Source: Pseudomonas akapageensis (GTDB lineage Bacteria > Pseudomonadota > Gammaproteobacteria > Pseudomonadales > Pseudomonadaceae). From it: a DNA stretch of 64,000 nt. Positions 38,640 through 48,349 of this stretch are shown here, piece by piece (the first letter of the stretch is position 1; each line of letters opens with the position of its first letter). Made by a program: the position numbers and the translations under genes. The stretch is from assembly GCF_011355085.1 (NCBI RefSeq), contig NZ_VXCP01000019.1:1-64000 (forward strand), given 5' to 3'. Under the pieces are notes generated by a model. That model was not told the origin of the DNA. It was given only the letters and a program-made list of their open reading frames with translations, and made no database searches.

Positions 38640-38780
38640 GGCGGGCAATTCTTCCATTCGGTGAAAAATGAGATCTCGCTGTCGCAGCTGCCTGCCCCTT
38701 ATAGAGCCTTGGTCGGGAAATGGAAAGCACCTGGCGGCACATTCACTTGACCAATCCCCGGGTATTCACTGACCCGATCC

Positions 38781-38834
38781 TGAAGCGCTGTCATCAAACG
38801 TGAAGCGGCTGACACAAAATGTGAAGCACTGCCA
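38781..38834 (+). promoter_or_regulatory. Direct-repeat operator, site B (upstream of hydrolase/DUF1302 genes)
   Basis: Three direct units, TGAAGCGCTGTCA (38781-38793), GTGAAGCGGCTGACA (38800-38814) and GTGAAGCACTGCCA (38821-38834), have TGAAGC cores 20 and 21 bp apart. They lie in the divergent gap between the AraC gene and a plus-strand hydrolase, ending 80 bp before the hydrolase ATG. The two right-hand units match site A at 32007-32040 at about three quarters of positions, with the same 21-bp phase. Confidence 0.7.
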
Positions 38835-38914
38835 ATGGGCGAAACCTACTGTACGGCGAGGGGTTCGAAGAACTGGCGAACCGTTGGATTGATTATTCGA
38901 AAGTGGGAATGGCG

Positions 38915-39469
38915 ATGAGTGAAACCACGATTCTGATTGTTCCGGGCTTGCGTGATCACGTACCCGATCATTGGCAAACGCTGCTCCAGGCCAAACTGGA
39001 TAACGTCCGCTCGGTGCCTCCTCTGGAGGAGAACAAACTCAGCCTGGCGGCGCGGGTCGACGCGATCCAGCGCGAGCTGGAGAGCATCTCCGGTCCGGTG
39101 ATCCTGGTGGCGCACAGTGCCGGTGTGCTGATGGTGGTGCACTGGGCTGCTCGACATGACCGCCCGATCAAAGGCGCCTTGCTGGCCGCACCACCGGACC
39201 TTGAAGCCAGCTGGCCGGCAGGCTATCCGACCCCGCAGAGTCTGCAGGCCAACGGCTGGGACCCGCTGCCCGGGACGCCTCTGCCGTTCCCCTCGATCGT
39301 CGCTGCCAGCAGCAACGACCACCTTGCAAGCCTCGAAGCCGTTACCCGAATGGCCCGCAACTGGGGCAGCGAGCTGGTCAATCTGGGCGCCGTAGGCCAC
39401 CTCAACCCGGCCGCCGGTTACGGCGAATGGCCCCAGGCTGAAGCCTTTATCCGCACATTGGATCGCTAG
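38915..39469 (+). CDS. RBBP9/YdeN-family alpha/beta hydrolase
   Basis: Small serine hydrolase of 184 residues. It starts TTILIVPGLRDHVPDHWQ, has the nucleophile motif VAHSAGVLMV, and ends with AVGHLNPAAGYGEWPQAE carrying the catalytic His, all typical of RBBP9/YdeN proteins. It has no signal peptide, so it is cytoplasmic. The start MSETT has GGGA about 6 bases upstream; GTG at 38903 and ATG at 38909 are alternatives. It is the first gene after operator site B, with a 134-bp gap to the DUF1302 gene. An esterase or lactonase role is possible but unproven. Confidence 0.85.
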   Translation: MSETTILIVPGLRDHVPDHWQTLLQAKLDNVRSVPPLEENKLSLAARVDAIQRELESISGPVILVAHSAGVLMVVHWAARHDRPIKGALLAAPPDLEASWPAGYPTPQSLQANGWDPLPGTPLPFPSIVAASSNDHLASLEAVTRMARNWGSELVNLGAVGHLNPAAGYGEWPQAEAFIRTLDR

Positions 39470-39603
39470 GCGCACGCCGCCCTGGAAGCCAGGGCGCAAA
39501 CACCGGAATCAAACCGACCGCAAGACACTCGCATCCCGCCCGGGCTGGATGTGGGCCGTTGTTCGCACCCAAAACAAGAAAAACAAGAAACGGAGACAAC
39601 GTA

Positions 39604-41475
39604 ATGCAGACCACTACAGGTCACAGCCCCTTGCTGCGCAGCGTGCTGGCCACGGCTGTTTCGTTCGCCGTCATGCCGGCTGTCCACGCCTTTGAATTCA
39701 ACAATGGCAGTGAAGACTGGACCGCACGCTTTGATAACACCTTCAAGACCAGCTACGGCCAACGGGTGGAAGGCCAGAACGCGAAGATCGCCAACGCCGC
39801 CAACTACAACGATGGCGACAAGAATTTCAGTGTCGGCAGTGCAGTGACCCAGCGGGTCGATCTGCTGACCGAGTTCGATGTGATCTACCAGAGAAAAATG
39901 GGCTTTCGTGTCAGCGCGGCCAGTTGGTACGACCATGCCTATGACGATGTCGGCTCCAACTCCAACCCTTTTCCAGGGCAGGCGGGCAATGCTGGCAACC
40001 TGATTGCAGCCCGTCCTGCAGGCAGCATTCAGCCGGGTGATTCGCTCAACGGCAATGTCGCCCATAAGCATGGGCTCAGCAATTATACCGATCGTTACTA
40101 CAACGGCCCTTCCGGCGAAATCCTCGATGCCTTTGTGTTCTACAGCACCGAGATCGGCGAGGAGTCGATGCTCAGCGCCAAGCTCGGCAAGCACAACATG
40201 TACTGGGGCGAGACGCTGTTCAACGCCGCCAACGGCATCAACTACGGCCAGGCTGCCCTGGACCTTGCCAAGCTGTACAACGTGCCCGGCACCGAGACCA
40301 AGGAACTGTTTCTGCCGCGTAACCAGGTTTCCATGTCGTTCACCGTCAATCCGGAACTGACCCTGGGCGCGCAGTACTTTCTGGAGTTTCAGAACTCGCG
40401 ACTGCCGGAGGGTGGCACCTATATGGGTGGCTACGACATGCTCGGCGAGGGCGCAGATCTGTTCTGGCTGCCGGTGCCGACGCTGCTCGGTGGTGCCGGC
40501 GCTTTCTACGGCGCGCCGCGCGGGCACGACAGCAAACCGCACAACGCCGGTGACTTCGGGCTGATGGTCAAGTGGAGCCCGCAATGGCTGGACGGCACCC
40601 TGGGCTTCTACTACCGCAACACCTCGGACACCATGCCGGTGGTGCTGATCAATGCACCCAACCTGCACCAGCCAGGCCTCGCGGGCCTCACGGGCACTGA
40701 GTACCTGGCCGCCTACGCCGATGACATCGACATCTATGGCATCAGCCTGTCGAAAAGTGTGGGGCCGGTCAGCGTCGGTCTCGATTTGAACTATCGCGAG
40801 AACATGCCGCTGCTGAGCAATTTCACCACCATCAATCCGACGTTGAGTGCGCAGGCCGACCAGGGTCTGGTCAACGGCGCCAACCTGATCAGTGCCCTGC
40901 CGGGCCATGGTGAAACCGGAACGGCCCGCGGCAAGACTTTTCACGTGGTACTCAATGGCCTGGTGAGCTTTGGCAATACCCCGTTGTGGGATTCCTCCGC
41001 GCTGGCCATGGAAGCTGCCATGACGCATCTGGTCAGTGTCGACAAGGGCCAGCAGAGTTTCAAGGGCGACTCCAGCTACAGGGGGGTCGACAAGGTCGAC
41101 ACCAATGCCTACACCCTCGCTGCCAACTTCACCCCGACCTGGTTCCAGGTGTTCCCGGGTGTCGATATGTCCATGCCCATGGCCTACAACGTCGGCCTCA
41201 AGGGCAACTCGGCGGTCCAGCTGGGTGGCAGCGAGAACGCCGGTAGCTACTCCGTGGGCATCTCTGCGGACATCTATCAGAAATACAAGATCGACCTGAA
41301 GTACGTAGATGCCTTCGGGCCGTTCGATACCTGTGATACCGGTTTTGACAACAACACCCCCGGTAGCAGTGGGCAGTACCGCTGCATCCCTGGCCAGATC
41401 ACTTCCCAGGGAGGCCTGTCGCCTCTGCTGAAGGATCGCGGGATGGTCACGGCTTCGTTCAAAACCACCTTCTGA
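39604..41475 (+). CDS. DUF1302-family outer-membrane protein
   Basis: 623 residues. A signal peptide ends MPAVHA before FEFNNGSEDW, which is the diagnostic DUF1302 mature N-terminus. The remainder is beta-strand rich with many alternating aromatic strands and ends in FKTTF, a terminal-Phe outer-membrane signature. DUF1302 proteins occur with DUF1329 and RND genes in clusters for hydrophobic substrates and are thought to be outer-membrane channels. The start follows GGAGA 7 bases upstream. It leads a run of four envelope genes. Confidence 0.9.
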   Translation: MQTTTGHSPLLRSVLATAVSFAVMPAVHAFEFNNGSEDWTARFDNTFKTSYGQRVEGQNAKIANAANYNDGDKNFSVGSAVTQRVDLLTEFDVIYQRKMGFRVSAASWYDHAYDDVGSNSNPFPGQAGNAGNLIAARPAGSIQPGDSLNGNVAHKHGLSNYTDRYYNGPSGEILDAFVFYSTEIGEESMLSAKLGKHNMYWGETLFNAANGINYGQAALDLAKLYNVPGTETKELFLPRNQVSMSFTVNPELTLGAQYFLEFQNSRLPEGGTYMGGYDMLGEGADLFWLPVPTLLGGAGAFYGAPRGHDSKPHNAGDFGLMVKWSPQWLDGTLGFYYRNTSDTMPVVLINAPNLHQPGLAGLTGTEYLAAYADDIDIYGISLSKSVGPVSVGLDLNYRENMPLLSNFTTINPTLSAQADQGLVNGANLISALPGHGETGTARGKTFHVVLNGLVSFGNTPLWDSSALAMEAAMTHLVSVDKGQQSFKGDSSYRGVDKVDTNAYTLAANFTPTWFQVFPGVDMSMPMAYNVGLKGNSAVQLGGSENAGSYSVGISADIYQKYKIDLKYVDAFGPFDTCDTGFDNNTPGSSGQYRCIPGQITSQGGLSPLLKDRGMVTASFKTTF

Positions 41476-41514
41476 TTGACGCTCGGATTACAAAAACAAG
41501 TGGAGAGAATTCAG

Positions 41515-42873
41515 ATGAGATTCCTGAAAAGCGTGCTGGCAGCCTCCCTCGCGGTTGCCATTGTCGGACCGGCCCAGGCGGCCGTATCGGCCCAGGAAGC
41601 CGCAAAGCTGGGCACCAGCCTGACCCGTGTGGGCGCCGAGATGGCGGGCAATGCCGATGGTTCGATTCCGCCCTACAACGGCGGGCTGACAACGCCGCCA
41701 GCCAGTTTCAAGGAAGGCGACGGCATCCGTCCGGACCCCTTTGCCGACGAGAAGCCGCTGTTGGTCATCGATGGCAAGAACCTCGACCAGTACAAGGGCC
41801 TGTTGACGGCTACCACAGCAGAGTTGGTCAGGCGTTACCCCAGTTACCACGTCAATGTTTATCCGACCCACCGGACGGTGATCGTGCCTCAGGCCGTGCT
41901 GGACAACAGCGTGAAGAATGCCACCGGTGCCAGGTCGCTCGACGGTGGCGTGGCCATCGAGAATGCGCTGCCCGGCGTGCCGTTTCCGATCCCGACTTCC
42001 GGCAGCGAGGCCATGTGGAACCATCTGCTGCGCTACCTGGGGACCAATCGCACCGTCAAGTATGACTCCTGGAACGTCGATGCGGCGGGTGTGCCGGCGC
42101 TGTCTACCACGGCTCAGTCGTTCGCGAGTTATCCGTTCTACGACGACATGTCAAAGCCGTTCAACAGCACTGACGTGTTCTTTCAGTTGAAGGTGTATTA
42201 CACCGCTCCCGCGCGCCGTGCGGGCGAGGCGATCATGCTCAAGGATACGGCCAACCCATTGGCACAGCCACGCCGCAGCTGGCAGTACCTGCCAGGCCAG
42301 CGTCGAGTGAAGCTGGCGCCGGACCTGGCCTACGACACGCCTAACCCAGGTACCGCCGGCGCCGGTACTTACGATGATGTATTCGTCTTCAATGGCGCGC
42401 TGGACCGCTTCGACTGGAAGCTGGTGGGCAAGCAGGAAATGATCGTGCCCTACAACACCTACAAGCTGACCTACGCCCGGGACACCAAGCCGCTGACCAC
42501 GCCCAATCACCTCGCCTCCGACTATGTGCGCTGGGAGAAGCACCGCGTCTGGGTGGTGGAGGGCACTGTCAAACCCGGTGCGCGGCACATCTACCAGAAG
42601 CGTCGCTTCTATCTGGATGAAGACAGCTGGGTCGCTCTGGCCTCTGACCAATATGACTCGGCCGGTAACCTCTATCGTGGCTCCTTCGCCTTCCTCAGCC
42701 AGAGCTATGACAAAAAGATCCCCGACACCTCGGCGTTCATGATCTACGACCTGGTGGGCGGCTCCTACAACATCAATGGCATCACCGGCCCGTACGGCGG
42801 CATCAAGTACGGCGAGCCACTGTCGAAGGCGCAGTGGGCACCGGATGCCCTGGCGGGATCCGGTATCCGCTAG
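41515..42873 (+). CDS. DUF1329-family periplasmic protein
   Basis: 452 residues. The signal peptide VLAASLAVAIVGPAQAA is followed by VSAQEAAKLG and the family-typical GAEMAGNADGSIPPYNGG. The conserved RRSWQYLPGQRRVKLAPDL and YDVFVF-like segments are present, with NINGITGPYGGIKYG at the C-terminus. The fold is thought to resemble LolA/LolB-type lipid-binding proteins. It likely ferries or accepts a hydrophobic substrate between the DUF1302 pore and the RND transporter. GGAGAG lies 7 bases upstream of the start. Confidence 0.9.
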   Translation: MRFLKSVLAASLAVAIVGPAQAAVSAQEAAKLGTSLTRVGAEMAGNADGSIPPYNGGLTTPPASFKEGDGIRPDPFADEKPLLVIDGKNLDQYKGLLTATTAELVRRYPSYHVNVYPTHRTVIVPQAVLDNSVKNATGARSLDGGVAIENALPGVPFPIPTSGSEAMWNHLLRYLGTNRTVKYDSWNVDAAGVPALSTTAQSFASYPFYDDMSKPFNSTDVFFQLKVYYTAPARRAGEAIMLKDTANPLAQPRRSWQYLPGQRRVKLAPDLAYDTPNPGTAGAGTYDDVFVFNGALDRFDWKLVGKQEMIVPYNTYKLTYARDTKPLTTPNHLASDYVRWEKHRVWVVEGTVKPGARHIYQKRRFYLDEDSWVALASDQYDSAGNLYRGSFAFLSQSYDKKIPDTSAFMIYDLVGGSYNINGITGPYGGIKYGEPLSKAQWAPDALAGSGIR

Positions 42874-43029
42874 ACAGCAGGCGACCAAGGTCCGGGGCGA
42901 TCGGTTGTGGTGCCCCGGCAGAGTGACTGGAGGATGAGCGGCCTGAGCGTCGTTCGTCCTGGGTTACCGACTCCGACGCCGTGCTGTACCTCGTGTGCCT
43001 GGCGGCGTCGTTTTCCTGGAAGGTGCGGT

Positions 43030-44103
43030 ATGGGTTCGTTGAAAAAGTTGGTGCTGGCGCTGTTGTGCTCGATGCTGGCGCTGCTGCAGGGTTTCGCTCA
43101 GGCGGCAGATTTCGTTGATGTGCTGGACCTGCCGGCCAAGCCGAGTGCATTGGCCGTGCGTAGCCCGTTGCTCGGCATCGCTCGTGTGGGTGAGCGCCTG
43201 GTCGCTGTCGGCCAGCGTGGCCATATTCTGTATTCCGATGACGCTGGCAAGCACTGGTTGCAGGCCAATGTTCCGCTCAGCAGTGACCTGAATGCGGTGT
43301 TTTTTCCTTCCGCCAGGCAGGGCTGGGCGGTTGGCAACGACGGTGTCGTGCTGCACAGCAGCGATGCCGGCGTGACTTGGCACAAACAGCTCGACGGTCG
43401 CCAGATCGGTGCCTTGCTGGTCAAGCACTATGGGGATCTGGCCAGGGCCGAGCCGGCCAACGAGCAATGGCCACTGCTGGTTGCCGAAGGTCAGCGTCTG
43501 GTCGAGCAGGGCGCCGACAAGCCTTTGCTCGATGTGTGGTTCGCCAACGACAGGCTTGGCTATGTGGTCGGCGTGTTCAACCTGATCCTGCGTACCGAGG
43601 ATGGTGGACAGAGCTGGACGCCATTTCAGGATCGCACCGACAACCCGCAAGGCTTCCACCTCAATGCCATCGCCTCGACCGGTGATGCGCTGTACATCGC
43701 TGGCGAACAGGGCCTGCTGCTCAAGTGGGACACCACTCTGGAACGTTTCAGTGCCGTGCAGACGCCTTACCACGGCAGCTACTTCGGCGTGGTGGGCAAG
43801 CCGGGCGAAGTCCTGGCCTACGGCCTGCGCGGGCATGTATTGCGCAGCACCGATGGCGGCTCCCGCTGGAGCCCGCTGCAAACCGGTCTGCAGGTCAACA
43901 TCACGGCTGCGGTCGTCGATGGCCACGGCCGTTACCGCCTGTTCTCCCAGGCCGGACACCGGCTGGTCAGCCAGGAAGGTGGGGCAAGCCTGAAGTTACT
44001 GGCGCAACACAATCCCGCACCTGCCGTCGGCGCCGCGCTGGCTGCCGACGGCTCGCTGGTGGTGGTTGGCAGCCGTGGCGTCCACACATTGTCCATTGAA
44101 TAA
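43030..44103 (+). CDS. Exported Asp-box (YCF48/BNR-like) beta-propeller protein
   Basis: 357 residues with a signal peptide (LVLALLCSMLALLQGFAQAA). Four Asp-box motifs of the SxDxGxxW type are visible: SDDAGKHW, SSDAGVTW, TEDGGQSW and STDGGSRW. These mark a beta-propeller related to YCF48/HCF136. Such proteins commonly sit between DUF1329 and RND genes and may act as assembly or docking factors. GGAAGG precedes the ATG by a few bases. It ends 24 bp before the RND gene. Confidence 0.88.
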   Translation: MGSLKKLVLALLCSMLALLQGFAQAADFVDVLDLPAKPSALAVRSPLLGIARVGERLVAVGQRGHILYSDDAGKHWLQANVPLSSDLNAVFFPSARQGWAVGNDGVVLHSSDAGVTWHKQLDGRQIGALLVKHYGDLARAEPANEQWPLLVAEGQRLVEQGADKPLLDVWFANDRLGYVVGVFNLILRTEDGGQSWTPFQDRTDNPQGFHLNAIASTGDALYIAGEQGLLLKWDTTLERFSAVQTPYHGSYFGVVGKPGEVLAYGLRGHVLRSTDGGSRWSPLQTGLQVNITAAVVDGHGRYRLFSQAGHRLVSQEGGASLKLLAQHNPAPAVGAALAADGSLVVVGSRGVHTLSIE

Positions 44104-44127
44104 AAATCAGAGCGAGTAACCCCTGCC

Positions 44128-46659
44128 ATGGGCAATATCAAACAAGACACCATGCCGGTGATCCGCGACCTGCGTGACTTCGATCGATGCTCCGGCAACC
44201 GCCTGGAGCGATGGGTGTTCAACCAGCGTCCGCTGTTCATGCTGCTCATGACGCTGGCCACCCTGGTGCTGGGCTATATGGCTGCGACCCGCCTGGAACT
44301 GCGCCCCAGCTTCGAGAAGATGATTCCGCAGAGCCAGCCCTACATCCAGAATTTCCTGGAGAATCGCAAGTCGCTGCGCGGCCTGGGCAATTCGGTGCGG
44401 GTGGTGGTCGAGAACACCCAGGGCGATATTTTTGACCCCGGTTACCTGGAGGTACTCAAGCAGGTCAACGACCAACTGTTTCTGGTCGAGGGCGTTGACC
44501 GTGCCTGGATGAAATCCCTGTGGAGCCCGGCAGTGCGCTGGACCGAAGTCACCGAGGAGGGCTTTCAGGGTGGCCCGGTAATGCCCGATACCTATCAGGG
44601 CTCGCCGAAGGACATCGAACAGCTGCGCCAGAACATCAACCGCGCCGGGATTGTCGGCAACCTGGTGGCCAGCGATTTCAAATCGACCATGTTGATCGTG
44701 CCGCTGCTGGACAAGGCCTCGGCCACGGGCCTTGGCATCAACTACCACCAGTTCTCGCGGGTACTCGAAGAGCAGCTGCGCGACAAGATCGAGTTCGCCG
44801 GCGATAGCGCGGCGCGCCAGGCGGGAGAGGAGGGCACGGGAAAGTACAAGGTGCGCGTGATCGGCTTTGCCAAGTTGATGGGCGACCTCATCGACGGCCT
44901 GATCCAGGTGATGATGTTCTTCGGCCTGGCTGTGGCTACCTCGCTGGTCATCATCTACCTCTACACCCGCTGTGTGCGCAGCACCCTGCTGGTGGTGGGC
45001 TGTTCGCTGATTGCGGTGATCTGGCAACTGGGCATCGTCGCCTGGCTTGGCTATGCCCTGGACCCGTACTCGATCCTGGTACCGTTCCTGATCTTCGCCA
45101 TCGGTGTGTCCCATGCGGCGCAAAAGATGAACGGCATCATGCAGGACATAGCCCGTGGCACGCACAAGCTGATCGCCGCGCGCTACACCTTCCGCCGCCT
45201 GTTTATCGCCGGTGTCACCGCGCTGCTGGCCGATGCCGTCGGCTTCGCGGTACTGATGCTGATCGACATCCCGGTGATCCAGGACCTGGCCATTACCGCC
45301 AGTATCGGTGTGGCCGTGTTGATTTTCACCTCGCTGCTGCTGATGCCAGTGGCGCTGTCCTATATCGGCGTCGGTGCCAAGGCTGCCGAGCGTGCCTTGA
45401 AGATCGACACCCGGGCCGCCGAGCACCGCGGTTTCGGCAAGCTGTGGGACCTGCTCGATCGCTTCACCACCGGCAAGTGGGCAACCGGCGCGGTACTGGT
45501 GGCGACGCTGATGGGTATTGGCGGCTTTGTGGTCAGCCTGCAACTGAAAATCGGCGACCTCGACAGCGGGGCTCCGGAGCTGCGCGCCGACTCGCGCTAC
45601 AACCGCGATAACGCCTACATCACCAGCCACTACGCGCTGTCCAGCGACCTGTTCGCGGTGATGATCAAGACCCCGGCCGAAGGTTGCCTGAATTACCAGA
45701 CACTGATCCTGGCCGACCGCCTGGCCTGGGAGCTGCAGCAGTACCCGGGCGTGCAGGCAACGTCGTCGTTGGTCAACGCGGTACGCCAGATCACCGCCGG
45801 CTCCTTCGAAGGCAACCCCAAGCTCAACAGCATCCAGCGCAACCAGGACGTGCTGAACTATGCCGCCCAGCAAGCCTCGGTCAACTCCCCGGAGCTGTTC
45901 AACAACGACTGCTCGGTGATGCCGGTGATCGCCTACCTCAAGGACCACAAGGCCGAGACCCTGGACGCCGTGGTGGCCATTGCCGACAAGTTTGCCAGGG
46001 ACAACAGCACAGCCGATCGCCAGTTCCTGCTGGCCGCCGGTACTGCCGGCATCGAGGCAGCGACCAACATCGTCGTGCGCGAAGCCAATCGCACCATGCT
46101 GCTGTACGTCTACGCGGCGGTGACGTTGTTCTGCCTGATCACCTTCCGTAGCTGGCGCGCCACGCTGGTGGCCTTGCTGCCGCTGGTGCTGACCTCAATC
46201 CTCTGCGAGGCGTTGATGGTGGCCATGGGTATCGGCGTAAAGGTCGCGACGCTGCCGGTGATCGCCCTGGGCGTGGGCATTGGTGTGGATTATGCGCTGT
46301 ACCTGCTCAGCGTGCAGTTGCATCACCAGCGCCAGGGCCTGTCGCTGGCCGATGCCTACCGCAAGGCGGTGGCCTTTACCGGCCGGGTGGTCGGTCTGGT
46401 GGGCATTACCCTGGCGGCTGGCGTGGTGTGCTGGGTGTGGTCGCCGATCAAGTTCCAGGCCGACATGGGCATCCTGCTGACCTTCATGTTCCTGTGGAAC
46501 ATGCTCGGCGCCCTGATCCTGATTCCGGCGCTGTCGTATTTCCTCCTGCCCCGTACCTCGCTGACCCGTCGTGGGGCGTTCGATGAGCCGGTGGTACAGG
46601 CACCGCCGGTGCCAGTCAGTGCGGCCGACAGGCGCCATGCCCTCACCACGACCGAATAG
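44128..46659 (+). CDS. RND/MMPL-superfamily transporter
   Basis: 843 residues. The architecture is one N-terminal helix (PLFMLLMTLATLVLGYMAA), a periplasmic domain, a five-helix sterol-sensing-like bundle (about residues 255-430), then a second helix, periplasmic domain (GAPELRADSRYNRDN) and helical bundle. PVIALGVGIGVDYALYLLS is the conserved helix motif. This is the single-polypeptide, MmpL-type layout, not the AcrB type needing a cognate fusion protein. With DUF1302, DUF1329 and Asp-box partners it probably moves a hydrophobic or amphiphilic compound across the envelope. Direction is uncertain. Confidence 0.92.
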   Translation: MGNIKQDTMPVIRDLRDFDRCSGNRLERWVFNQRPLFMLLMTLATLVLGYMAATRLELRPSFEKMIPQSQPYIQNFLENRKSLRGLGNSVRVVVENTQGDIFDPGYLEVLKQVNDQLFLVEGVDRAWMKSLWSPAVRWTEVTEEGFQGGPVMPDTYQGSPKDIEQLRQNINRAGIVGNLVASDFKSTMLIVPLLDKASATGLGINYHQFSRVLEEQLRDKIEFAGDSAARQAGEEGTGKYKVRVIGFAKLMGDLIDGLIQVMMFFGLAVATSLVIIYLYTRCVRSTLLVVGCSLIAVIWQLGIVAWLGYALDPYSILVPFLIFAIGVSHAAQKMNGIMQDIARGTHKLIAARYTFRRLFIAGVTALLADAVGFAVLMLIDIPVIQDLAITASIGVAVLIFTSLLLMPVALSYIGVGAKAAERALKIDTRAAEHRGFGKLWDLLDRFTTGKWATGAVLVATLMGIGGFVVSLQLKIGDLDSGAPELRADSRYNRDNAYITSHYALSSDLFAVMIKTPAEGCLNYQTLILADRLAWELQQYPGVQATSSLVNAVRQITAGSFEGNPKLNSIQRNQDVLNYAAQQASVNSPELFNNDCSVMPVIAYLKDHKAETLDAVVAIADKFARDNSTADRQFLLAAGTAGIEAATNIVVREANRTMLLYVYAAVTLFCLITFRSWRATLVALLPLVLTSILCEALMVAMGIGVKVATLPVIALGVGIGVDYALYLLSVQLHHQRQGLSLADAYRKAVAFTGRVVGLVGITLAAGVVCWVWSPIKFQADMGILLTFMFLWNMLGALILIPALSYFLLPRTSLTRRGAFDEPVVQAPPVPVSAADRRHALTTTE

Positions 46660-46699
46660 CCAACTCTTGTCTCAAATTTCAGCTTCAGGAACTGCAACC

Positions 46700-48349
46700 A
46701 TGGTGAAGACAAAAATAATTCCACCGGCGCAAGGCGCATACACCTACCCACTGTTGATCAAGAGCTTGCTGCTGTCGGGGGTGCGATACCAGCCCGGACA
46801 GGAGATCGTCTATGCCGACAAGTTGCGTTACAGCTACAAGACCCTGATCGAGCGGATCCACAGGCTGGCCAATGCCCTGGCGGCGGCCGGCGTCAAGGCT
46901 GGGGATACGGTGGCGATGCTCGACTGGGACAGCCACCGTTACCTGGAGTGCTTCTTTGCAGTGCCGATGATTGGCGCGGTGTTGCACACGGTCAATATCA
47001 GGCTGTCCCCGGAGCAGGTGCTCTACACCATGAACCACGCCGAGGATGACCTGGTGCTGGTGCATGATGATTTTCTACCCTTGCTCGAGCAGATCCAGGG
47101 TGAGCTGACGTCCGTCAAAGGCTTCATCCAGCTCAGCGACGACGACGCGAAACCGACCGGGCTGCCGGTGCTGGGCGAATATGAAAGCCTGCTGGCGCAG
47201 GCGCCATGCCAGTTCGACTTCCCGGACTTCGACGAGAACTCGGTGGCGACGATTTTCTACACCACCGGGACCACCGGGAACCCTAAAGGGGTGTACTTCA
47301 CTCATCGTCAGTTGGTGCTGCATACCTTGAACGCCGTGGGTGCCATGGGCGTCTATCAAAGCTTGCCGCTGTTACGTTCCGACGACGTGTACATGCCGAT
47401 CACCCCGATGTTCCACGTGCATGCCTGGGGCGTGCCCTATGTCGCGACCCTGATGGGCATCAAGCAGGTGTACCCCGGTCGTTACGAGCCCAATCGCCTG
47501 GTCAGGCTTTTTCGTGAAGAGAAGGTCACGTTTTCCCATTGCGTGCCCACCATTCTGCAAATGATCCTGGGCTGCGACGAAGCCGCGCAGACCCGCTTCG
47601 ATGGCTGGAAAATGCTCCTGGGGGGCAGCGCCCTGACCCTGGGTTTCGCCAGCCAGGCGAGCGCCAGAGGCATTCGCGTGCACAGCGGGTACGGCATGTC
47701 CGAATCCTGCCCGATGCTTTGCTCGTCTTACCTGCGTGGGGAGGAGCTCGAACAGACCACACAAGCGCAGTTGGTCAATCGAATCAAGACCGGCATGCCC
47801 GTGCCGATGGTCGATCTGAAAATCATGGATGCCAGCGGCAATAGCGTTGCTCACGATGGTGAGTCACTGGGCGAGATCGTCGTGCGGGCCCCCTGGTTGA
47901 CCCAAGGTTATTTGAAGGAGCCTGAAAAGGGCGCTGAGCTCTGGCACAGCGGTTGGCTGCACACCGGAGACCTGGCTTCCATCGACCCCCAGGGCAGGGT
48001 GGAAATCAAGGATCGGATCAAGGATGTGATCAAGACGGGCGGGGAGTGGATCAGCTCGCTGGATCTGGAGAACCTGATCAGCGAGCACTCATTGGTCACG
48101 TCCGTCGCGGTGGTCGGCATTGCGGATGAGCAATGGGGTGAACGGCCCATGGCCCTGGTGGTGTGCGAGCCGGGCAAACACGTCGATACACAGATGCTGG
48201 AAGCCCACCTGCAACAGTTTGTGGAGCTTGGCCGGATCAACAAATGGGCCATCCCCAAGCAGTTCAGGTTCGTCGCCGAGATCCCTAAAACCAGTGTCGG
48301 AAAGATCAACAAGAAATTGATCCGGGAAAGTGAGAGGTGCATTGAATAA
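46700..48349 (+). CDS. Acyl-CoA synthetase (AMP-forming), LvaE-like position
   Basis: 549 residues. The AMP-binding P-loop motif is TIFYTTGTTGNPKGV near residue 184. SGYGMSESCPM, LHTGDLASIDPQGRVEIKDRIKDVIKTGGEWIS and the catalytic lysine segment KTSVGKINKK follow. The length and motifs fit medium- or short-chain acyl-CoA ligases. The start MVKTKII has AGGA 9 bases upstream; a 43-codon in-frame extension overlaps the RND gene. It is coupled to the kinase gene by TAATG, so it likely activates the acid that the following 4-hydroxyacyl-CoA-type enzymes process. Confidence 0.93.
   Translation: MVKTKIIPPAQGAYTYPLLIKSLLLSGVRYQPGQEIVYADKLRYSYKTLIERIHRLANALAAAGVKAGDTVAMLDWDSHRYLECFFAVPMIGAVLHTVNIRLSPEQVLYTMNHAEDDLVLVHDDFLPLLEQIQGELTSVKGFIQLSDDDAKPTGLPVLGEYESLLAQAPCQFDFPDFDENSVATIFYTTGTTGNPKGVYFTHRQLVLHTLNAVGAMGVYQSLPLLRSDDVYMPITPMFHVHAWGVPYVATLMGIKQVYPGRYEPNRLVRLFREEKVTFSHCVPTILQMILGCDEAAQTRFDGWKMLLGGSALTLGFASQASARGIRVHSGYGMSESCPMLCSSYLRGEELEQTTQAQLVNRIKTGMPVPMVDLKIMDASGNSVAHDGESLGEIVVRAPWLTQGYLKEPEKGAELWHSGWLHTGDLASIDPQGRVEIKDRIKDVIKTGGEWISSLDLENLISEHSLVTSVAVVGIADEQWGERPMALVVCEPGKHVDTQMLEAHLQQFVELGRINKWAIPKQFRFVAEIPKTSVGKINKKLIRESERCIE

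Noticed and set aside
44107..45948. A 613-codon minus-strand open frame opposite the RND gene (and similar ones at 39466-41028 and 35316-36494)
   Set aside because: His/Gln/Arg-rich composition without motifs, fully covered by a clear plus-strand gene with recognised domains.
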